Source of the DNA: Curtobacterium sp. MCLR17_032
GTDB taxonomy: Bacteria > Actinomycetota > Actinomycetes > Actinomycetales > Microbacteriaceae
Direction: 5' to 3'
Length of the DNA: 64,000 nucleotides
Assembly (NCBI RefSeq): GCF_003234795.2
Contig: NZ_CP126268.1
Location: 2,728,001-2,792,000, forward strand
Shown piece after piece: positions 58,299 to 64,000 of the stretch (position 1 is its first letter; each line of letters starts with the position of its first letter). The translations under genes were made by a program, and so were the position numbers. The notes under the pieces were generated by a model. That model ran no database searches and was not told the DNA's origin. It saw only the letters and a list, made by a program, of their open reading frames with translations.

Positions 58299-60737
58299 AT
58301 GAGCCCGTCCCACACCCCCGAGACCACCAGGCGGAGGCGCGGCATCGTCGCCGGCACCGCCCTCGCCACCGCCGGGGTCCTCGTCGCCCTCGCCGCCCCG
58401 ACCGCCGCCTCCGCCGCCGAGACGCCGGCCACCACCACGCCGGCCGCCACCGCACCCGCCACGGCCGCAGCGGCAGCCGGTGACACGACGATCGACCTGT
58501 ACGACGTCAACGACTTCCACGGTCGGATCACACGGTCCATCTCGCAGACCGCGGGGAAGCCGACCCCCCGCGACGGTGACGCCGCCGGTGCGGCCACCCT
58601 CGCCGGTGCCCTCGACCAGCTCCGCGGACCGGACCCCTCGACGTCCGCCTTCGTCAGCTCGGGTGACAACATCGGCGGCTCGACGTTCGAGTCCTTCATC
58701 CAGCAGGACCAGCCCACGATCGACGTCCTCAACCAGATGGACCTCAGCGTCAGCGCGATCGGCAACCACGAGCTCGACAAGGGCCAGGACGACCTCCGGG
58801 ACCGTGTGATCGGGCCGGACGGCGCCCGCAACGCCAAGTGGGACTACATCTCGGCCAACATCCTGGACAGCGCCACCGGCGAGCCTGCCTTCGACCCGTA
58901 CTCGATCCAGGAGATCAGCGGGAAGCGCGTCGGGTTCATCGGTGCCACGGTCGACCTCGTCGAGCAGGGGCTCGTCAGCCCGGACGGCATCGCCGGACTC
59001 GAGATGGGCGACATCACCACCGAGGTCAACAGCGTCGCCGACGACCTGACCGACGGAGACGACACGAACGGCGAAGCAGACGTGCTCGTGCTCCTCGTGC
59101 ACGACGGAGCGGAGTCCTCGGCTGCCGCCGACCTCGACAACGGCTCCGACTTCGCCCGAGCCGTGCACGGTGTCACGCCGAAGGTCGCGGCGATCCTGTC
59201 CGCGCACACCCACCAGACCTACGTGCACTCGGTCGTCCCCGACGGCGGCACGATCCCGCGTCCGGTGATCCAGACCGGCTCCTACGGGTTCAACCTCGGA
59301 CACGTGCAGCTCACGGTCGCTGCCGACGGCACGGTCACCCCGAGCGTCGCCGAGAACGTCCGCCTCGTCGACGGCACCTTCACGCCGGACGCCGGCGTCC
59401 AGCAGACCGTCGACGCAGCGGTCGCCGAAGCGGACGTGCAGGGGGCGGTCGAACTCGGCTCCATCGACCGCGACATGCGGCGCGCCGTCCAGAGCGACGG
59501 CTCGGAGAACCGGGGTGGCGAGTCCACGCTCGGCAACTTCGTCGCCGAGGTCCAGCGGGAAGCGACCGATCGACAGGGTTCGCAGATCGCGTTCATGAAC
59601 TCGGGCGGACTCCGCGCGGACATGGCGGCAGGCCCGGTGACCTACAAGGAGGCGGCGGCGGTCCAGTCGTTCGCGAACACCCTTGTCGTCCTCGACCTCA
59701 CGGGTGACCAGATCCGGCAGGCGCTCGAACAGCAGTGGCAGCCGTCGACCGCGTCCCGTCCGTTCCTCAAGCTCGGCGCCTCGGACGGCTTCGCGTACAC
59801 GTACGACCCCCAGGCCGCCGCCGGCTCCCGCATCACGTCGATGACGCTGGACGGCGAGGCGATCGGCGCGACGACCACCTACAAGGTGACCGTCAACTCG
59901 TTCCTCGCGGGCGGGGGCGACAACTTCGCGGCGTTCAAGCAGGCCGCCACGAAGCAGGACAGCGGCAAGGTCGACCTCGAGGCACAGGTCGAGTACTTCC
60001 GTGCCCACCCCGAGGTGACGGTGCCGATGGACCAGCGCGCGGTCGGTGTCACCACCACGCCGGTACCCGAGGGCGGCTTCCAGCCCGGTGACGAGGTGAC
60101 GGTCGACCTGTCCTCGCTGGTGTTCAGCAACGCCGGTGACCAGAGCGGTGACGTCTCGGTCTCCGCCGGGGGCCAGGTGCTCGCCACCAGCCCGGTCGAC
60201 ACCACGGTGGTCGACAAGACCGACGAGCAGGGTCGCGCCTCGCTGACCTTCACGGTCCCCGAGTCGGGCGCCGCCCAGCCGGCAACGCCGTCGACCGCGT
60301 CGCGCCTGGCCGCCACGGCGGTCGAGACCTCGGACGAGCCGCTCGTCGTGGAACTGCCGAACGGGCAGCAGATCACGCTGGCGGTGACCATCCCCCTCGC
60401 GGTCGTCCCGGACCCCGGTACGGACCCGGGTACCGGTCCGGGTGACCCCACCGACGGCTCCGACCCGACGCCGACCCCCGTTCCCGGCGGTGCTGACGGC
60501 GGCTCCGGCGACGAGGGCTCCGGTGACTCCGGCCTCGGTGGCACCGGCAGCGGTGTCGTGCCGATCAGCGGTGGCGGGATCGACACCGCCGACGGCGGGG
60601 ACCTCGCCTACACGGGTGCCGAGCTCGCGGCACCGGCCCTCACGGCCGGGCTGCTGCTCCTCGCCGGGCTGACCGCACTGCTGGTGGTCCGCCGGAAGCG
60701 TGCCGCGCACGACGTGAGCGAGCGCGCGGAGGGCTGA
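58299..60737 (+). CDS. Surface-anchored 5'-nucleotidase/UshA-type phosphoesterase
   Basis: This 812-residue exported enzyme hydrolyses nucleotides or related phosphoesters outside the cell. A signal peptide (RRRRGIVAG, then a hydrophobic stretch to TAASAAE) leads to the metallophosphatase domain with DLYDVNDFHGRI and IGNHELDKG. The 5'-nucleotidase C-domain carries NSGGLRADM and YKEAAAVQSFAN. A beta domain and a Pro/Gly/Asp linker follow. The C-terminus is LAYTG, a helix and RRKR, a class E sortase signal of the LAXTG type. AGGAG is 11 bases before the ATG. It may supply purines to the catabolic genes. Confidence 0.92.
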   Translation: MSPSHTPETTRRRRGIVAGTALATAGVLVALAAPTAASAAETPATTTPAATAPATAAAAAGDTTIDLYDVNDFHGRITRSISQTAGKPTPRDGDAAGAATLAGALDQLRGPDPSTSAFVSSGDNIGGSTFESFIQQDQPTIDVLNQMDLSVSAIGNHELDKGQDDLRDRVIGPDGARNAKWDYISANILDSATGEPAFDPYSIQEISGKRVGFIGATVDLVEQGLVSPDGIAGLEMGDITTEVNSVADDLTDGDDTNGEADVLVLLVHDGAESSAAADLDNGSDFARAVHGVTPKVAAILSAHTHQTYVHSVVPDGGTIPRPVIQTGSYGFNLGHVQLTVAADGTVTPSVAENVRLVDGTFTPDAGVQQTVDAAVAEADVQGAVELGSIDRDMRRAVQSDGSENRGGESTLGNFVAEVQREATDRQGSQIAFMNSGGLRADMAAGPVTYKEAAAVQSFANTLVVLDLTGDQIRQALEQQWQPSTASRPFLKLGASDGFAYTYDPQAAAGSRITSMTLDGEAIGATTTYKVTVNSFLAGGGDNFAAFKQAATKQDSGKVDLEAQVEYFRAHPEVTVPMDQRAVGVTTTPVPEGGFQPGDEVTVDLSSLVFSNAGDQSGDVSVSAGGQVLATSPVDTTVVDKTDEQGRASLTFTVPESGAAQPATPSTASRLAATAVETSDEPLVVELPNGQQITLAVTIPLAVVPDPGTDPGTGPGDPTDGSDPTPTPVPGGADGGSGDEGSGDSGLGGTGSGVVPISGGGIDTADGGDLAYTGAELAAPALTAGLLLLAGLTALLVVRRKRAAHDVSERAEG

Positions 60738-60762
60738 CGCGCCTCCCGGCCTCGCCGAGCAC

Positions 60763-60798
60763 GACGGGCCCGTCCACCGACCGGTGGGCGGGCCCGTC
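60763..60798 (+). terminator. Terminator of the 5'-nucleotidase gene
   Basis: gacgggcccgtccacc and ggtgggcgggcccgtc pair with one G-T wobble around four bases. It is itself enclosed by gcctcccggcc (60741) and ggccgggaggc (60831), another instance of the gggaggc element. Confidence 0.8.
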
Positions 60799-60984
60799 CG
60801 CGTGTCCGAGCGGTGACGCTCGACGCCGTCGGCCGGGAGGCCCGCCCTGCGAGATCGGGGAGCCGCTGTCGGACAGCACGGTCGGTCCGCGCATGTCACC
60901 GCGGTACGCTGCACTCGTCGCCATGCGCGATGCGTCGCGCCGGGTCGCCGGACGGTGGTTCCGCCCGATCGGACCCCGCGACGC

Positions 60985-61023
60985 GGGTGTCCTCCGCCTC
61001 CAGGGAAACGGCGGAGGACACCC
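60985..61023 (-). terminator. Terminator of efeB
   Basis: Perfect 14-bp arms (gggtgtcctccgcc and complement) flank an 11-base loop, 27 bp beyond the efeB stop on the minus strand. Confidence 0.75.
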
Positions 61024-61049
61024 CTCTCACACCCGTCGATCGGCCGGTG

Positions 61050-62348
61050 TCAGCGGAAGAGCTGCTCGCCGATGTAGGAACCCTTGCGGGGTGCCGGCGG
61101 GACCGCGAAGACCGCCGACCCGATGTGCGCGATGTACTCGTTGAGCCGGTCCGACGCGCCGAGCTTCCGCTGCAGCCGCGTGAAGTGGTCCGGGTCGTTC
61201 ATGTACGCCACGAACAGCAACCCGGCGTCGAGCTGCCCGTACTGGTTGAGGCCGTCCGTGTAGTTGTAACCGCGGCGCAGGATCTTCACGCCACCGTTCG
61301 CCTCGTGTGCCGCGAGGGCGACGTGCGAGCGGGGGTCGATCGCGGGCTGGCCGTGGGCGGTCGCGTGGAAGTCCGGCGTGGTGTGTTCCTGCCCGCCGGA
61401 GAGCGGCGCGCCGCTGACCTTCGTCCGCCCGAACACCCGCTGCTGGTCACTGACGACGTCGGCGTCCCAGATCTCCAGGTTCATCCGGATCTTCCGGACG
61501 ACCTGGTAGGTGCCGCCGGCCATCCAGTCGGCGTCGTCGTCGAGCCACACGAAGCGGTCGTGCTCGGCGTCGGTGGTGATGTTGCGGGTGCCGTCCTTGA
61601 AGCCCATCAGGTTCCGCGGGGTCGCCTGGGTCGGCCCGGCCGAGGCCCGACCGAAGCCCAGGACGGTCCACTTGACGGTCGCGCTCCCCCGGGCCATCCG
61701 GGCCAGGTCGCGGACCGCGTGGTACGCCACCTGCGGGTCGTCGGCGCAGGCCTGCAGGGACAGGTCCCCGCCGGACAGGCCGGACTCGAAGCGGTCGCTC
61801 GGCAGGGACGGCAGCTCAGTGAGGTCCGCCGGACGCTTGCCGGCCAGGCCGAAGCGCTCGTCGAACACCCCGGGGCCGAGGCCGACCGTGACGGTGAGGG
61901 ACGCGGGCCCGAGGTCGAGCGCCTCGCCGGTGTCCGCACCGACGCCGTCACCGTGGGCGGGTTCGACGCTGCCGATCGTCTGGCCGGCCTGCAGCTGCGC
62001 GATCGCGGCCGACCAGCGGGCGAGCAGCACCTGCAGCTCGGTCGCGGTGCCGAGCGTCAGGTCGAACGTCATGAACACGCAGTGCCGCTGCGGATCGGTC
62101 CGGATACCACCCTGGGGTGCACCGGCCGTCGTCGCGTAGAACGGGTGGCTGCGCGACATGTCGACCGACTCGTCGCCGTTCGCCGCCGCGGTGAACGGGT
62201 CGACCCCGCTCGCCACGGCGGACCCGGCGATGCCCGCGGCCGCGCCGACTCCGGCTCCGGCGACGGCCAGACCCGCGCCGAGCAGCCCCCGGCGGGAGAC
62301 CCCGCGGGTGTCGTCCTCGGCGGTGTCCCGGTCGTTGCGGCCGCTCAC
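61050..62348 (-). CDS. efeB: Deferrochelatase/DyP-type peroxidase EfeB
   Basis: This 432-residue haem protein has a twin-arginine signal (VSRRGLLGAGL, about residue 18) and the DyP core: GFKDGTRN with the distal Asp, the proximal-His region and the C-terminal YNYTDGLNQYGQLDAGLLF. EfeB frees iron from haem or oxidises Fe2+ at the outer membrane face. Its start overlaps the efeO stop by four bases. Together with EfeO it supplies the EfeU permease, which is not in the window. It is the third iron-acquisition system component seen here besides the siderophore genes. Confidence 0.95.
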   Translation of the reverse strand: MSGRNDRDTAEDDTRGVSRRGLLGAGLAVAGAGVGAAAGIAGSAVASGVDPFTAAANGDESVDMSRSHPFYATTAGAPQGGIRTDPQRHCVFMTFDLTLGTATELQVLLARWSAAIAQLQAGQTIGSVEPAHGDGVGADTGEALDLGPASLTVTVGLGPGVFDERFGLAGKRPADLTELPSLPSDRFESGLSGGDLSLQACADDPQVAYHAVRDLARMARGSATVKWTVLGFGRASAGPTQATPRNLMGFKDGTRNITTDAEHDRFVWLDDDADWMAGGTYQVVRKIRMNLEIWDADVVSDQQRVFGRTKVSGAPLSGGQEHTTPDFHATAHGQPAIDPRSHVALAAHEANGGVKILRRGYNYTDGLNQYGQLDAGLLFVAYMNDPDHFTRLQRKLGASDRLNEYIAHIGSAVFAVPPAPRKGSYIGEQLFR

Positions 62349-63592
62349 GCCGTGGCGACCTTCTCGGCCAGGCGGGACAGCGGGTCCTGCAGCGCCTGCA
62401 CCTGCTGCGAGATCGCGTTCGCGTGCGCCGCCTTGGCACTGGCGTCCCAGCTGTCGAAGCCGCCCAGGTCGTCGGCGTTCCGGAAGCCGTCCATGAGCGT
62501 GTTCGTGGCGTCGAACTGCTGGGCGATCTGCTTCGTCAGCGCCGGGTCGACCTTGGTCAGTCCGGGCTTGAGGTACGCGAAGGCCTGCCGGGAGCCCTCG
62601 ACGTTGGCGGCGAGGTCGACGAGGTCGATGTGGCTGTAGGCCTCCTCCTCGCCGGTGATCTTGTTCGACTGGACCTCTTCGAGCAGTCCGGCGGCCCCGT
62701 TCGCCAGGTCCTCGGGCTTGTAGTCGAGCGTCGGCACGAGCTTCGCGAGCAGGTGCACGTTCGTGGCCAGGTCGTCGGCGTACCGCTTCGTGTCGGCGGT
62801 GATCGCACCGTTCGCGAACAGGTCGCGTTCGACGGCGTGGAAGCCGCTCCAGCCGACGGCCGGGTCGGCGTTCGAGGCCCGCATGTCGATGAGGTAGTCG
62901 AGGTTGCCGGCGTTGTCCGTCGCCTTGTGGCCCTTCTTCACGAAGCCGTCGACGTCGCTCTCGACGTGCTCGTAGTACGGGCGGGCGTTCGCGTAGTCGG
63001 TCTTCGCCCCTGCCAGGTCGCCGGCGTCGACGTCGGTCTTGAGCTTGTCGACCGCGGTCACCATGTCGGTGACCTGGCCGTCGACGTACTCGGCGTAGCC
63101 CTTCGTGCCGTCCTGCAGCAGGCTCGCGGCACTGCTGTTCGCGGTCGACTTGACGGACCCGGTGACGGTCAGGCCGGTGAGCTCGTGCTCCGCACCGGGG
63201 CAGTACACCTGGTACTTCCCGCCGGTCAGCGTCGCGGTGAACGAGACGGGGTCGAGTCCCGGAGCCAGGTTCTCCTTCTCGCCGAGGATCCGCTGGTCCT
63301 GCAAGAGCTCGACCTCGGTGATGGCAGTCGACGACTCGTTCTTCACGGTGAAGGTCACGGGGCCGGCGCCGACCGTGCTGCTGCTCACGGCGCAGCGGTC
63401 GGAACCGTCGTTCGTCAGGGTGACCGTGACGCGGGCCACCTTGCCGGAGGTCTCGGTGGCGTCGCCCGAGGCGGTCCCGTTGCTCGCGCAGCCGGTGAGG
63501 GCGAGTGCCGCGACGGCGCCCAGCGCGCCGAGGGTGACCAGGCGTCCCCGCGTGGTCAGGGGTCGGACGGTGGTCGCTCTACCGAACGGCAT
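62345..63592 (-). CDS. efeO: Iron-uptake lipoprotein EfeO (cupredoxin plus M75)
   Basis: This 415-residue protein starts with a lipobox LTGC (Cys about residue 35). A cupredoxin-like domain follows (about residues 50-150, with YQVYCPG), then an imelysin/M75 domain with the HxxE metal motif in GFHAVERDLF. It binds ferric or ferrous iron outside the membrane for EfeU. The ATG at 63592 gives a proper signal peptide; the longer frame does not. It overlaps the upstream gene by 14 bases. Confidence 0.93.
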   Translation of the reverse strand: MPFGRATTVRPLTTRGRLVTLGALGAVAALALTGCASNGTASGDATETSGKVARVTVTLTNDGSDRCAVSSSTVGAGPVTFTVKNESSTAITEVELLQDQRILGEKENLAPGLDPVSFTATLTGGKYQVYCPGAEHELTGLTVTGSVKSTANSSAASLLQDGTKGYAEYVDGQVTDMVTAVDKLKTDVDAGDLAGAKTDYANARPYYEHVESDVDGFVKKGHKATDNAGNLDYLIDMRASNADPAVGWSGFHAVERDLFANGAITADTKRYADDLATNVHLLAKLVPTLDYKPEDLANGAAGLLEEVQSNKITGEEEAYSHIDLVDLAANVEGSRQAFAYLKPGLTKVDPALTKQIAQQFDATNTLMDGFRNADDLGGFDSWDASAKAAHANAISQQVQALQDPLSRLAEKVATA

Positions 63593-64000
63593 CGGTGCTC
63601 CTTGCGGTCGCCGTGACGGGAGGGCCACGGGTGGGGGTGGTCGAGGGGACGGTCGAGTCGGGCAGGCCGAGGCGACGGCGGTCCCGGAGGGCGAGCAGCA
63701 CCTGTGCGGCGGCGGCGATGCCGAGCGCGAGGGGCAGCCAGCGGGTCCAGAGGGCGAGTTCCGCGGTGTGGGTCCGGTCCGCCGCCAGGGCGGCGGTCGT
63801 CCGGTCGACGGTGGCGCGCGGCACGGCCCAGACGGTGCGGTCGAGCGTGCTGGTCCGGGCGGTCGGGAGGCCCCCACCGGTCAGCGTGAGCACCGAGCGT
63901 TCCGCACGGCTCGCGTCCACCACGCCGCCGTCGACGCTCCACAGCGTCACGGTGTCGCGGGTCGCCCAGGAGGCCCGGTACGGCCCCGGCGCGCTGCTCG
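63579..64000 (-). CDS. C-terminal part of an unidentified membrane protein upstream of efeO
   Basis: The frame is open to the window edge, so the start is outside. The visible 139 residues begin with a predicted extracellular beta-rich stretch (YRASWATRDTVTLWSVDGG), then a Thr/Asp/Arg stretch and one membrane helix (WLPLALGIAAAAQVLLAL), and end in a basic Thr/Pro-rich tail. It does not look like the FTR1-type permease EfeU. Its stop lies inside efeO, so it is probably part of the same operon. I cannot name it. Confidence 0.55.
   Translation of the reverse strand, partial: SSAPGPYRASWATRDTVTLWSVDGGVVDASRAERSVLTLTGGGLPTARTSTLDRTVWAVPRATVDRTTAALAADRTHTAELALWTRWLPLALGIAAAAQVLLALRDRRRLGLPDSTVPSTTPTRGPPVTATARSTDAVR

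Noticed and set aside
63579..64000. EfeU (FTR1) permease as the gene before efeO
   Set aside because: There is only one membrane helix and no REXXE motifs in the visible part.

Overview
This window is chromosomal DNA of a very GC-rich actinobacterium. Codon use, lipobox-rich exported proteins, IdeR/DtxR-type iron boxes, many TANNNT-led leaderless starts and an LAXTG surface protein fit the family Microbacteriaceae. A plant-associated genus such as Curtobacterium is my best guess, made without database searches. I see no insertion sequence, phage, integrase or CRISPR array. The window holds one tRNA and about 55 supported protein genes.

Layout. (1) 1-10.9 kb is a plant-polysaccharide region. 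On the minus strand lie a GH35 beta-galactosidase (cut by the window edge) and a three-gene sugar ABC importer. A LacI regulator is divergent to them. A GH51 arabinofuranosidase follows, with a second ABC importer divergent to it. Both importers lack an ATPase gene. Two different palindromic operators serve the two halves, and a 0.7-kb tandem palindromic repeat array separates them. (2) 10.9-17.3 kb holds a VOC protein, a lipoprotein and a siderophore-iron module: SIP reductase, two FecCD permeases, ATPase and binding protein, with two iron boxes. (3) 17.3-23.9 kb holds a class A beta-lactamase, a TetR/MMPL pair, an OhrR-like MarR regulator, a small Cys-motif protein and an old-yellow-enzyme ene-reductase.

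(4) 24.2-31.6 kb is a divergent purine-catabolism island. Rightward genes encode xanthine dehydrogenase (FAD subunit, fused FeS/Mo subunit, XdhC). Leftward genes take urate to allantoin (uricase, HIU hydrolase, OHCU decarboxylase) and add a MocA-like nucleotidyltransferase. (5) 31.6-38.9 kb holds a Nudix-like protein, a two-component system facing a Pro/Gly-rich exported protein, a degraded GNAT remnant, small membrane proteins, MntP and a secreted protein. (6) 38.9-50.8 kb is an N-heterocycle region: two divergent aminohydrolases, an XRE-cupin regulator with a VanB-type reductase, and a cytosine-deaminase-like enzyme followed by an NMT1/ThiY-type ABC importer, an FAD oxidase, a creatininase-family amidase and a PNPOx-like protein. 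(7) 50.9-64 kb holds a DUF1772 protein, tRNA-Arg(ACG), dienelactone hydrolase, G6PDH, a sugar oxidoreductase/isomerase pair, a TPP enzyme, a surface-anchored 5'-nucleotidase and efeO-efeB.

The most notable signal links (4) and (6). Five promoters share GAAACA placed exactly 15 bp upstream of the -10 hexamer. In three of them the element is repeated with an 11-bp period. This points to one undescribed purine/N-heterocycle regulon that includes the 43.5-50.8 kb operon, whose substrate I cannot name.
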